From positions 162,863 through 226,862 of the forward strand of contig NZ_BMLK01000008.1 of assembly GCF_014645195.1 (NCBI RefSeq): a stretch of DNA of 64,000 bases, given 5' to 3'. The notes under the pieces are model-generated. The model did no database searches. It worked only from the letters and a program-made list of their open reading frames with translations, and had not been told where the DNA came from. The position numbers were made by a program, and so were the translations under genes. Positions 24,047-35,489 of this stretch are shown one piece after another; within the stretch, counting starts at the first letter, position 1, and every line of letters begins with the position of its first letter. The stretch is from Novosphingobium indicum. Lineage in GTDB: Bacteria > Pseudomonadota > Alphaproteobacteria > Sphingomonadales > Sphingomonadaceae.

Positions 24047-25357
24047 TCAGTCCTTGCTCACGACATCGATCATGTGCTCGACGGCCACGAATTTCTCGCG
24101 GGGAGATCCTTCGCGGGCATTGGCGATCTCGGCCTCGTTGATCTTCTGCCAATCGGTGAACTTCACGTAATCCACACCGCGTGAATCCGCCAGGGCATCG
24201 AAGCCGGGGCGCCCAGCCTTGCCGGAGCCTTCGCCGATGTCCTCGGCGACCTTCTCGACGATGGCGAAGCCGTCCGGGCGGTTGGTGCCGATGGTGCCGG
24301 TAGGGCCGCGGCGGGCCCAGCCCACGCAATAGAGGCCCGGCGCAATACGCCCCTCCTGATTGGCGAAGTGGCCTGCCTTGTCGTCATAGGGCACGTCGGG
24401 GATTTTCGAAGTCTGGTAGCCGATGCAGGCGACCACCAGCCCGGCGGGAATGCGATAGGTCTCGCCGGTCCCCACGGCCTTGCCGTCCTCCAGCCGGGTG
24501 CGTTCGACTTCCACTTCCTCGGCGCGCTCGGTGCCCAGGATCGCCTTCGGCGAGGCAAAAAAGTCGAATTCGATGGCGATGTCGTGGTCTGCGCAGGGCT
24601 CGGCCGCCGCGAAGGTGCGCAAGTGGCCAACCGACTTGCGTTGGCCGGGATCGAGCGCGGCATCCTCGGCTTCGTCGGGCAGGTCGCCAGCATCTACGTG
24701 AGGGCAGGCCCGCGCAAGCTTTCCGAGTTCGCCCAGTTCCTTGGGGGTCATGGCGATCTGGTGCGGCCCCCGCCGCCCTAGAATGACGATGCGGCGGATC
24801 TGCGACGCATCGAGCGCGCTCAGCGCATGGGCGACGATATCGGAGCCTTCGAATTCCTCCTGCGATTTGGCGAGGATGCGCGCCACATCGAGCGCGACGT
24901 TGCCATTGCCGATGATGACGGCCGTATCGTGGCTGAGCGCGGGATCGAGTTTGGCGAAGTGGGGATGACCGTTGTACCATCCCACGAAGGAAGCCGACCC
25001 GAATACGTTCGGCAGTTCCTCACCGGGCAGTCCCATCTTTTTGTCGTTCGGCGCGCCCGTCGCAAGGACTACGGCGTCATACAGGTCCTGCAGTTCGGCA
25101 ATCGCAATGTCCTTGCCGATGGTCACGTTGCCCACGAAGCGAACGTTTTCGCTGAGGGCCGTCGTTTCATACCGGCGCGAGACGCCCTTGATCGACTGGT
25201 GATCCGGAGCCACGCCGGTGCGGATCAGCCCGAAGGGGACGGGGAGGGTATCGAAAATGTCGACCCGTACGTCCTCGCTCCACTGCTTGAGCGCGGCTTC
25301 CGCCGTGTAGTAACCAGCGGGTCCGGAGCCGACGATTGCTATGTGCCGCACGAACAT
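24047..25357 (-). CDS. Ferredoxin-NADP reductase, FprA/adrenodoxin-reductase type
   Basis: 436 residues from the ATG at 25357, which has AAAGGGAG upstream on the minus strand. FAD-binding HIAIVGSGPAGYYTAEAAL (5-23), PVPFGLIRTGVAPDHQSIKGV (about 42-62) typical of adrenodoxin-reductase-like enzymes, NADP-binding IIGNGNVALDVARILA (about 147-162), and the C-terminal FAD motif YCVGWARRGPTGTIGTNR. It moves electrons between NADP(H) and ferredoxin. No ferredoxin or P450 adjoins it; the window's P450 is 30 kb away. A longer upstream frame was rejected because the FAD motif should be N-terminal. Confidence 0.92.
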   Translation of the reverse strand: MFVRHIAIVGSGPAGYYTAEAALKQWSEDVRVDIFDTLPVPFGLIRTGVAPDHQSIKGVSRRYETTALSENVRFVGNVTIGKDIAIAELQDLYDAVVLATGAPNDKKMGLPGEELPNVFGSASFVGWYNGHPHFAKLDPALSHDTAVIIGNGNVALDVARILAKSQEEFEGSDIVAHALSALDASQIRRIVILGRRGPHQIAMTPKELGELGKLARACPHVDAGDLPDEAEDAALDPGQRKSVGHLRTFAAAEPCADHDIAIEFDFFASPKAILGTERAEEVEVERTRLEDGKAVGTGETYRIPAGLVVACIGYQTSKIPDVPYDDKAGHFANQEGRIAPGLYCVGWARRGPTGTIGTNRPDGFAIVEKVAEDIGEGSGKAGRPGFDALADSRGVDYVKFTDWQKINEAEIANAREGSPREKFVAVEHMIDVVSKD

Positions 25358-25550
25358 GTCTCCCTTTGGCCGGACTGAGTTTGGTCCGTTTGTATGCAAG
25401 CAAGCACGGCCAAGGTAGCAGGGGCAAGTAAAATTACGCTGGGCCAAGGGTATGGCAGCATTACGGCCTGTCGCCTTTCCACAAGAATGCAAACGATTGG
25501 AAAAAGCGTGCTTAACGGTTTGGAAATGGCCTTTCGGGCAATAGCGTTCC

Positions 25551-28268
25551 ATGGCCAGAACGGCGTCTCGCTCACTTCCTGAATCGGCTCGATCCGACGA
25601 AAATTCCGCACGCACTCAAATGCGTCACAGGCGGAAAGGTGGCAAAGCGTCTCCAATAGACACGGAATCCAAGGAGCTGGCGAACTTTGCGCGCCTGCTT
25701 TCCGGACCTGTCAGCGATCCGCTGCACTTCTTTGTGCCGTCGAGTTGGGCGGTCATGGCGCCTTCGCTGCTGGGCGTTGCCGTCTTGCTGGCGCTGCTGT
25801 CCGGCACGATACCGGGTGCTGCATCGATTGCGATTCTTGTCGGGGCGGCGCTGATTTGCCTCCTGGCACCGACGCTATCGCGGCTGGAGGCCAAGCTACA
25901 CCACCGCGACTGGCGCCGCTATCTGCTCATGGTCACCGTCGTGGACTGGCCCATGGTGCTGTTCGGTGCAGCGACTGCGCAATGGGCGGCGGACGGATCG
26001 GCTTTTCATTGGGAAATGACGATCCACGCTTATGTGTTCATGGTGCTCATCGCCACGGCACTGCTCGAAGGACGGATGACTTCGATCATTTCCGCCACCA
26101 TCGCCCTGTGGGCCGGGGTGACGTTCGTCGATGGTTCGGGCACATCGTTCCTGATGCTGGCCGCAGGTACATTCTTCGGGTTGTACCTCATCATCCGGCA
26201 GTCGCGCTTTGCGGCCGATGAAGCTGCCCGTCTGGCGGAGAGAGAGCGCGAACATCGCCGTGCCGAAGAACTGCTCAACGAATATGAGGAAACCGGGCAA
26301 GGCTGGTTCTGGGAAACCGATCGCCGCGGCAACATAACTTACGTTTCGCCCCGCATTTCCCACCTGCTGGGCAAGGCGCCTCACGAATTCGACGGCAAGC
26401 CGTTCACCAGTCTGTTCTCGCTCGAAGCCAATGCGCAGGAAAGCGAGCGCACGCTGCCGTTTCACCTCTCGACACGGTCATCGTTCAAGGAATTGTCCGT
26501 TCGGGCGGCAACGGGCGAGCAGGATGAACGCTGGTGGTCCATTTCGGGCCGACCGGTCATGGACCAGTTCGACAACTTCATGGGTTTTCGCGGTTCGGGC
26601 ACCGACCTGACCGAGACGCGCAAGTCGCAGGAGCACGTGACGCAGCTCGCGCGTTTCGATTCGCTCACCAAGCTCGCCAACCGCTTCCAGATGTCGGAAT
26701 GGCTGGAAAAGGTCCTCAATGCCCCGCGCGTCGAGAGCCGGGCTTGTGCGGTCTTTCTGCTCGATCTCGACCGGTTCAAGCAGGTGAACGATACCATGGG
26801 GCACCCGGCGGGCGATGCCCTGTTAAAGCAGGTTGCCGAACGCCTGACGACGACGGTCGGCGACATGGGCCGTGTGGGCCGTCTCGGCGGTGACGAGTTT
26901 CAGGTCATTCTGCCCGGTCATCACCAGCGCGAAGGGCTGGCCCATATAGCTCGCAGAATCATTGAAAACCTGTCGCAGCCTTATTCGATCGACGGGGCCC
27001 GTGTGATCATCGGCGCCTCCGTCGGCATTTCGATCTGTCCGGAAGATGGCGTCAATTCGGAAGACCTGATCCGCAATGCCGACCTCGCGCTCTACGCGGC
27101 GAAGGGGCGTGGACGAGGCCGCCACCACTTCTACGACGAGGACCTGCATTCCGACGCGAAGGAGCGTCAGCAGCTCGAGGAAGACCTGCGCGATGCCATC
27201 GCCAGCGGCTCGCTGGAGTTGCACTACCAGCCGCAGGTTCGCACGACGACCGAGAAGATTACCGGCTTCGAGGCCTTGCTGCGTTGGAAGCATCCCAAGC
27301 ACGGCTACATCTCACCCGCCAAGTTCGTGCCGATTGCCGAGGAAACCGGTCTGGTCGCGCAGATCGGCGAGTGGGCGCTGCGCACGGCCTGCAAAGACCT
27401 GGCCCAGTGGCCGGAAAGCGTGCGTGTCGCCGTCAACGTGTCACCGCTGCAGTTCGCCAATCCGGCGCTGCCCGCCATCGTCACCAATGCGATTACGGCA
27501 GCCAGAATCGCACCGGAGCGGCTGGAACTGGAAATCACAGAGAGTGTGTTTCTGGGCGATGACAAGTCCACCGAAGCGATGTTCGCGTCGCTCAAGAACG
27601 TGGGCGTGCGTCTGGCACTCGACGACTTCGGCACGGGCTATTCTTCGCTCGGCTATCTGAAGCGGGCGCCGTTCGACAAGATCAAGATCGACCAGAGTTT
27701 CGTTCGCGGGGCGACCGTGAAGGGCAGCCGCAACGGTGCCATTATCTCTTCCATCGTCAGCCTTGCCGAGGCGCTGGGCATGGAAACCACGGCCGAAGGC
27801 GTCGAGACGCTCGACGAGCTGGATCTGATCCGCATGCTCGGGTGCAGCCACATTCAGGGCTACATCTACGAGAAGGCGCTCAGCATGAAGGCGGCGACGG
27901 AGCGTCTGAGCCATGGGCTGAGCGCGGTGGCCAAGGGGCCGCGCTCCGCCCGCGCTCCGCGCCAGACGATGCTGCGCAAGGTCCTGCTGGAACACGGAAA
28001 GCATGCGTACAACGGCACGATCCGCAACATCTCGCAGACCGGGGCACTGATCGAGGGGCTCTGGAACGTGCCGGTGGGAACGCAGTTCGGCGTGCATCTG
28101 GCCAAGGACTACGTGATGATCGCCACGTCGCGCTGGTGCAAGGAAGACCGCATGGGCGTGCAGTTCGCCCAGCCGCTGGAGCTGGACGACAACGGCAGCG
28201 TGCTGTTTACACCGCCCCGGCCGAAGCGGGAGGACGGTGAACAGCACAAATTGCGGCGGTCTGCCTGA
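25551..28268 (+). CDS. Membrane GGDEF-EAL protein with PAS and PilZ-like domains
   Basis: 905 residues. Two hydrophobic blocks (about 62-110 and 125-215) form an N-terminal membrane sensor, followed by a PAS-like domain (about 240-360, GWFWETDRRGNITYVSPRI). GGDEF at 446-450 is canonical, but the RxxD inhibitory site is absent. EALLRW starts at 574 and DDFGTGYSSL at 691, so the phosphodiesterase residues look intact. Residues about 795-890 are PilZ-like with QTMLR and NISQTG. It can therefore both make and break c-di-GMP and bind it. No good ribosome-binding site precedes 25551; ATG 25620 is an alternative start. Confidence 0.92.
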   Translation: MARTASRSLPESARSDENSARTQMRHRRKGGKASPIDTESKELANFARLLSGPVSDPLHFFVPSSWAVMAPSLLGVAVLLALLSGTIPGAASIAILVGAALICLLAPTLSRLEAKLHHRDWRRYLLMVTVVDWPMVLFGAATAQWAADGSAFHWEMTIHAYVFMVLIATALLEGRMTSIISATIALWAGVTFVDGSGTSFLMLAAGTFFGLYLIIRQSRFAADEAARLAEREREHRRAEELLNEYEETGQGWFWETDRRGNITYVSPRISHLLGKAPHEFDGKPFTSLFSLEANAQESERTLPFHLSTRSSFKELSVRAATGEQDERWWSISGRPVMDQFDNFMGFRGSGTDLTETRKSQEHVTQLARFDSLTKLANRFQMSEWLEKVLNAPRVESRACAVFLLDLDRFKQVNDTMGHPAGDALLKQVAERLTTTVGDMGRVGRLGGDEFQVILPGHHQREGLAHIARRIIENLSQPYSIDGARVIIGASVGISICPEDGVNSEDLIRNADLALYAAKGRGRGRHHFYDEDLHSDAKERQQLEEDLRDAIASGSLELHYQPQVRTTTEKITGFEALLRWKHPKHGYISPAKFVPIAEETGLVAQIGEWALRTACKDLAQWPESVRVAVNVSPLQFANPALPAIVTNAITAARIAPERLELEITESVFLGDDKSTEAMFASLKNVGVRLALDDFGTGYSSLGYLKRAPFDKIKIDQSFVRGATVKGSRNGAIISSIVSLAEALGMETTAEGVETLDELDLIRMLGCSHIQGYIYEKALSMKAATERLSHGLSAVAKGPRSARAPRQTMLRKVLLEHGKHAYNGTIRNISQTGALIEGLWNVPVGTQFGVHLAKDYVMIATSRWCKEDRMGVQFAQPLELDDNGSVLFTPPRPKREDGEQHKLRRSA

Positions 28269-28313
28269 AAGGGGCTGCTGACAGGCTCGTAAAGCGCTGC
28301 TAACGGCGCTTTC

Positions 28314-30131
<1,818 letters not shown>

Positions 30132-30305
30132 CCGCAGCGGCGTGAGCGAGGCTCGCGCAGCAATCCCAGTTTTAGCAGGCAGTTGCGGTCCTGCTGGCGG
30201 CTATTCCGGCTGGCCTCGCGTAGCTGGAACGCGCAAAACCTCCAGCCTGCGCGGAAATTACGATAAATAGATAGTTCCATTGCGATTGTAGCCTACGCAA
30301 CTGCG

Positions 30306-30605
30306 TCAGACCCCAGCCAGCAATACATCTATTGCACCAATGATTATGTCGCGGTGATCCGAGAGAGAAGCGATAGCAGGCCCCAGATCGCTCCGACGGA
30401 CCGCCGCAGCAGACTGCGTTAGCATCACGAACTCTTCACCATTCAAATCGAATAGCGGATTAAGGCGCGTTATGGGTTTCGGGGCGTGCTCGGCAGATAG
30501 AAGCGGTACGACGAAACGACTATCGATGTGATCAAGCAAATCTGACTGGCAGTCGATCACAAGGCTTTGGCCTTTGGTGAGCCTGTGTACGTCGAATTGC
30601 GCCAT
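30306..30605 (-). CDS. ccdB: CcdB-type toxin
   Basis: 99 residues from the ATG at 30605. Gyrase-poisoning toxin family: MAQFDVHRL opening, LVIDCQSDLLDHIDSRFVVPLLS (about 14-36), and the C-terminal region ending IIGAIDVLLAGV. F plasmid CcdB (101 residues) ends in an active Trp-Gly-Ile; here the last residues are Leu-Ala-Gly-Val, so toxicity on gyrase is not certain. It follows ccdA with one base between stop and start, so it is translated from the same mRNA. Confidence 0.9.
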   Translation of the reverse strand: MAQFDVHRLTKGQSLVIDCQSDLLDHIDSRFVVPLLSAEHAPKPITRLNPLFDLNGEEFVMLTQSAAAVRRSDLGPAIASLSDHRDIIIGAIDVLLAGV

Positions 30606-30606
30606 G

Positions 30607-30870
30607 TCAGAACAAGCGCAGGTTTTCGAGTGGTAGTCCGTTCTCGTCGACGTAGCGATTATAGGAATCCATCGCCTCGCGGTTTTCCGCCAGCCAGCGT
30701 TGAGTCCGCTTTTCCGCAATCGCTGCTGTTAAACCCCGCTCACATGCCTGGGAAATGTTGATCCCCAGTTCACGCGCTTCCGCCAGATGGTCGCGGTTGA
30801 GGGACACGTTGGTTGCGCGGCGTCCCGTATTGGGTTTTGTGTCTGCGGAATGCGGGGGGGGCATGTGCAT
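30607..30870 (-). CDS. ccdA: CcdA-type antitoxin
   Basis: 87 residues (85 from Met3). An N-terminal ribbon-helix-helix DNA-binding half (RRATNVSLNRDHLAEARELGINISQACERGL) and a C-terminal toxin-binding tail with RTQRWLAENREAMDSYNRYVDENGLPLENLRLF, typical of CcdA. Neutralises CcdB and autoregulates the pair. A palindromic operator overlaps the start region. Chromosomal position next to lepA, in lower-GC DNA, suggests acquisition. Confidence 0.92.
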   Translation of the reverse strand: MHMPPPHSADTKPNTGRRATNVSLNRDHLAEARELGINISQACERGLTAAIAEKRTQRWLAENREAMDSYNRYVDENGLPLENLRLF

Positions 30871-30875
30871 ATTTT

Positions 30876-30895
30876 ATGCGCATATCTATGCGCAT
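30876..30895 (-). promoter_or_regulatory. Likely CcdA operator
   Basis: Two copies of the palindrome ATGCGCAT at 30876-30883 and 30888-30895, 12 bp apart, directly upstream of ccdA, within an AT-rich stretch. The spacing and symmetry suit a ribbon-helix-helix autorepressor. Confidence 0.6.
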
Positions 30896-31201
30896 GCAAG
30901 GCAAAAGTTCGTACATGGGCAAGGACTAACGTAAAAGGCGCAACGGAGCAGCCGGGGTGACCGTCCAAGCTGCAGGGGCCGGATGCCGGGCGATTGTGAC
31001 TCAGGTCCGGGGCTGTAGGACAGGAGAATGGGCGTAGCCATTTTGTGCCAACTATCGGAAAACGTTCGATAGTGGACACAACCGCAGTGACATTTTTGTA
31101 ATCTGGGGGGTGCCGCCGTTGCCTAACATGCGTTATCTATGGGTCGAACATTGGCGGAACGGTATCGATCATGGGGCAGCGTGGCGGCGCGCTGAAGCAT
31201 A
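30896..31201. other. Gene-free stretch upstream of the LuxR-type gene
   Basis: About 306 bases without a gene. The only clear structure is an inverted repeat ACTATCG (31051-31057) / CGATAGT (31067-31073), about 130 bases before the LuxR-type gene, possibly a regulator site. A short AT-rich run (TTTTTGTAAT) follows it. Confidence 0.5.
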
Positions 31202-31813
31202 ATGACAAGTGAGGACGAGGCTGCGGGCGATCGCATTGCCGATCTGGCCCGGGCTTCCGATTCGACGCAGCGGCTGCTGGAGGCCTTTCCCGGGCTGACG
31301 GCAAAGCAGCACGAGGTGCTGCGCTTCGTGGCGGAGAATCGCACCAGCAAGGAAATCGCCTTCGAGCTGGGCATTTCGGAAAGTGCCGTGAACCAGCGGA
31401 TCGAGGGTGTGCGCAGCCGCACGGGCTCTCCGCCGCGGGCCGAGCTGGCGCGTGCCTATCGGCTCTACCAGCAGGATGGCGAGGGCGCGGAGGCGCAGGA
31501 AACCGCGGATGAGGACGATGAAACCTGTAAGCCGCTAACAGGCAAGATTACTCAGGTTCCCTCCGGGTCGGGTCAGCAGCAATCTCGATGGCAGGACGCG
31601 ATGGCCGACGATGCCTCCGTTGCCGAAGCGGTGATCTACAGGCTCACAGCGGAACGGCAGCGGGAGCGCGAAGGCCGGGTCGTCCCGGAGGCGCTCGACG
31701 GTGCCCATGCCGGGCTCAGCCGCACCGCCGCGATGATCGCGATTGCCGTGGGGATACTCCTCGCGGGGCTCGTCGGTCTGAGCGTGGTGCAATCGCTGAG
31801 CCATATCATCTGA
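31202..31813 (+). CDS. LuxR-type HTH regulator with C-terminal membrane anchor
   Basis: 203 residues. HTH_LuxR-like domain at 30-90: GLTAKQHEVLRFVAENRTSKEIAFELGISESAVNQRIEGV, the fold shared by LuxR regulators and sigma-70 region 4. A linker rich in Glu/Gln/Asp (90-170) leads to one membrane segment at about 175-198 (AAMIAIAVGILLAGLVGLSVV). No receiver or ligand domain is present. A membrane-tethered transcription factor is unusual. I have seen this HTH-plus-anchor form in sphingomonads. It precedes two unknown genes on the same strand; target unknown. Confidence 0.82.
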   Translation: MTSEDEAAGDRIADLARASDSTQRLLEAFPGLTAKQHEVLRFVAENRTSKEIAFELGISESAVNQRIEGVRSRTGSPPRAELARAYRLYQQDGEGAEAQETADEDDETCKPLTGKITQVPSGSGQQQSRWQDAMADDASVAEAVIYRLTAERQREREGRVVPEALDGAHAGLSRTAAMIAIAVGILLAGLVGLSVVQSLSHII

Positions 31814-31893
31814 CCGGCCTGGGCGCGGACCTCCTGACATGACTGCTGTGATGGGCACATCGACCGGGCCGATGCTGCCGAGGGAGGAATTCG

Positions 31894-32232
31894 ATGACCA
31901 TGACGATCGCCGCCGCCACGGCCCGTATCTCTCGTCAGCTTCCCGATGCGGAGCTGTCGCTCGATGCCGCGCTGCTCGCTTCGACGCGGCTGATGGAATC
32001 CATGCTGCTCGCCCGCCAGAGCGACGGGGTGGAGACCTTTGCAGGCCAGGCCGCGCTGCTGCGGCTCGCCCGCTCGCAGCGCTCGCTGATCGAGAGCCAG
32101 AACGACATGATCCGCGTCCACCGGGAACTGCTCGACACCGGGCGCGAGGTGAAGGCGATCGACGACGATCCCGGCTCCTGCCCGAACCAGGCCTCGCTGG
32201 AAGACGCCGCCCGGTTCGTCCGCACCGCCTGA
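31894..32232 (+). CDS. Hypothetical protein, helical
   Basis: 112 residues, not recognised. GGGAGGAATTCG directly before the ATG is a strong ribosome-binding site. Mostly amphipathic helix: LSLDAALLASTRLMESMLLARQ, LLRLARSQRSLIESQNDMIRVHRELLDTGREV (about 54-85). One Cys near 96. No export signal. It follows the LuxR-type gene by 80 bases and may share its transcript. It looks like a protein that pairs with a helical partner, but that is a guess. Confidence 0.65.
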   Translation: MTMTIAAATARISRQLPDAELSLDAALLASTRLMESMLLARQSDGVETFAGQAALLRLARSQRSLIESQNDMIRVHRELLDTGREVKAIDDDPGSCPNQASLEDAARFVRTA

Positions 32233-32244
32233 CGGGGGTGCCAT

Positions 32245-32283
32245 CCCCGCGCTTCCCCGCGAGAGGGGAGCCGGGGCGCGGGG
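32245..32283. repeat. Strong GC hairpin between the two unknown genes
   Basis: CCCCGCGC (32245-32252) pairs with GCGCGGGG (32276-32283), with an inner CCCC/GGGG stem nested inside. It lies 12 bases after the stop of the 112-residue gene, so it is either a terminator without a T-tract or an operon-internal stabiliser. Confidence 0.5.
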
Positions 32284-32304
32284 GAGCGTGGCAGGGGCCG
32301 CGGG

Positions 32305-32790
32305 ATGCTTGACATACTGTGGTACAACAAGGCCTACATCGAGCACGCGTGCTTCGTGCTGCTGTTCCTTGTCGCCCTGCGGCGCGGCGCGGCTCCCGAA
32401 CGCATTCTGACGGGGACGATCGCGGGCATCGTGATCGTCCACCGCATCTATCACCTGATCGTTGGGAACGAAGGCATCATCTGGCGCGAGGCGGACATGG
32501 GCCACCTCGCGCTCGATTGCGTCTCGTTCGCGGTCGTCATTCCCGTCGCGCTGCGCGCCAACCGGGTCTATCCGCTGTGGATCGGAGCGGCGCAGATCAT
32601 CGCGATGATGGCGCATGGCTACCGGCTCTCGCTGACCGACATCAACCTGTTCGCCTACCAGATGATGTCGATGATCCCCTCCTACATCCAGCTTGCGGCC
32701 CTGACGCTGGGGCTGATCTGGCACATCTCGCGGCACAAACGGATCGGCGACTACCCCTCGTGGAGCAACGCGCTCCCGCCGCCGCGCTGA
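32305..32790 (+). CDS. Hypothetical membrane protein
   Basis: 161 residues, not recognised. Four to five membrane segments: about 12-27 (HACFVLLFLVALR), 33-52 (ILTGTIAGIVIVHRIYHLIV), 67-85 (HLALDCVSFAVVIPVALRA), 90-108 (LWIGAAQIIAMMAHGYRL) and 125-147. The C-terminus is short and basic. ATG at 32305 has no clear ribosome-binding site. It sits 72 bases after the 112-residue gene, beyond a hairpin. The trio regulator / helical protein / membrane protein may be functionally linked. Confidence 0.65.
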   Translation: MLDILWYNKAYIEHACFVLLFLVALRRGAAPERILTGTIAGIVIVHRIYHLIVGNEGIIWREADMGHLALDCVSFAVVIPVALRANRVYPLWIGAAQIIAMMAHGYRLSLTDINLFAYQMMSMIPSYIQLAALTLGLIWHISRHKRIGDYPSWSNALPPPR

Positions 32791-32938
32791 CCGGGATTTC
32801 GCGCTGTCCGAACGGCTCCCGCGATTTTTCGCTCCGGCAAGGCTGCGAACGTTTGACATCGTCGATGCGACACGAAACTGTCGAAAGCGCAGTCTAGAGC
32901 CGCGCCGACCGAATAGCGGCGGGTACCATGGAGTATAA

Positions 32939-34576
<1,638 letters not shown>

Positions 34577-34627
34577 CCGCGTAAATTCAGGTCTTAAACC
34601 CACAAACGCGGAGCCAAGGGCGCGTGC

Positions 34628-34641
34628 TTGACCCGCGTCAA
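34628..34641 (+). promoter_or_regulatory. FNR/FixK-type box upstream of the channel gene
   Basis: TTGAC-CCGC-GTCAA, a perfect match to the TTGA(C/T)-N4-(G/A)TCAA site of FNR-family regulators. It lies 81 bases before the channel start, the only such site I noticed. Confidence 0.5.
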
Positions 34642-34670
34642 TGCCCGTAGCGGGAGGCATGCCATTGGAC

Positions 34671-34706
34671 ATTTGCCGCGATTGGAGAAAAACTCTCGCG
34701 GCAAAT
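34671..34706 (+). promoter_or_regulatory. Inverted repeat just before the channel ribosome-binding site
   Basis: ATTTGCCGCGA (34671-34681) and TCGCGGCAAAT (34696-34706) form a perfect 11-bp stem with a 14-base loop. GGAGGGG (34707-34713) follows without a gap. It may be an operator or an mRNA hairpin that shapes access to the Shine-Dalgarno. Confidence 0.6.
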
Positions 34707-34721
34707 GGAGGGGCGCAAGAC

Positions 34722-35489
34722 GTGAACATGCGAAGCCGCTTGGCACGGCTCTATGATGACAGCGGCGTGGTGTCTCGCCGTTATGGCTACTTCCTGCTGG
34801 CCTTCGATGCGGCGATGATCCTCTACGTGGTCATCTCGTCGTTTTTCTGGGGCTCGCAGGTCATCGAGATCATCGACCTCGTTCTGGGCCTCTTCATTGC
34901 CTTTGATTACACCGCCCGGGTTATCGTGAGCCGCAACCGTATACGCACGGCGTTCGGTTTCTGGGGGCTGGCAGACCTCATCGTGATGCTCTCGCTGCTG
35001 GCGCCGATTGCGGGCGAGGGCTTCGCTTTCCTGCGCGTGGTGCGCACCTTCCGCCTGTTGCGCTCGTATCATCTGCTTCGGCAGCTGCGGAACGACTTCC
35101 ACTATTTCCGCCGCAACGAGGCGACGGTGTTCGCGGTCATCAATCTCGCGCTCTTCATTTTCGTGACCACGGCGCTGGTGTTCGAAACGCAGCACGGCAA
35201 CAACCCCGATATCCAGCACTATGCCGATGCACTCTATTTCACGGTCACGACGCTGACGACCACCGGCTTCGGCGACATCACCCTGCCAGGGCCGACCGGA
35301 AGGCTGCTATCGGTCGTCATCATGATCTTCGGCGTGTCGCTGTTCGTGCGGCTGATCCAGGTGCTGTTTCGTCCCCCCAAGCTGGAATACGAGTGCCCCG
35401 ACTGCGGGCTGTTCCTGCACGAGCCCGATGCAATCCACTGCAAGCACTGCGGCCACCTGCTGCATATCCCCAACGAGGGAGCGTATTAG
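34722..35489 (+). CDS. Voltage-gated-like K+ channel with C-terminal zinc ribbon
   Basis: 255 residues from GTG 34722, eight bases after GGAGGGG; ATG 34728 is the alternative. Six membrane segments with an S4-like helix carrying regular Arg (FLRVVRTFRLLRSYHLLRQL, about 102-121), a pore loop and the selectivity filter TTGFGD near 180, then S6 (LLSVVIMIFGVSLFVRLIQVLF). The filter is the GFGD variant of GYGD, as in many prokaryotic channels. The C-terminus carries CPDCG ... CKHCG, a zinc ribbon I do not know from described channels. Preceded by an FNR-type box and a hairpin. Its last four bases overlap the convergent EAL gene. Confidence 0.85.
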   Translation: MNMRSRLARLYDDSGVVSRRYGYFLLAFDAAMILYVVISSFFWGSQVIEIIDLVLGLFIAFDYTARVIVSRNRIRTAFGFWGLADLIVMLSLLAPIAGEGFAFLRVVRTFRLLRSYHLLRQLRNDFHYFRRNEATVFAVINLALFIFVTTALVFETQHGNNPDIQHYADALYFTVTTLTTTGFGDITLPGPTGRLLSVVIMIFGVSLFVRLIQVLFRPPKLEYECPDCGLFLHEPDAIHCKHCGHLLHIPNEGAY

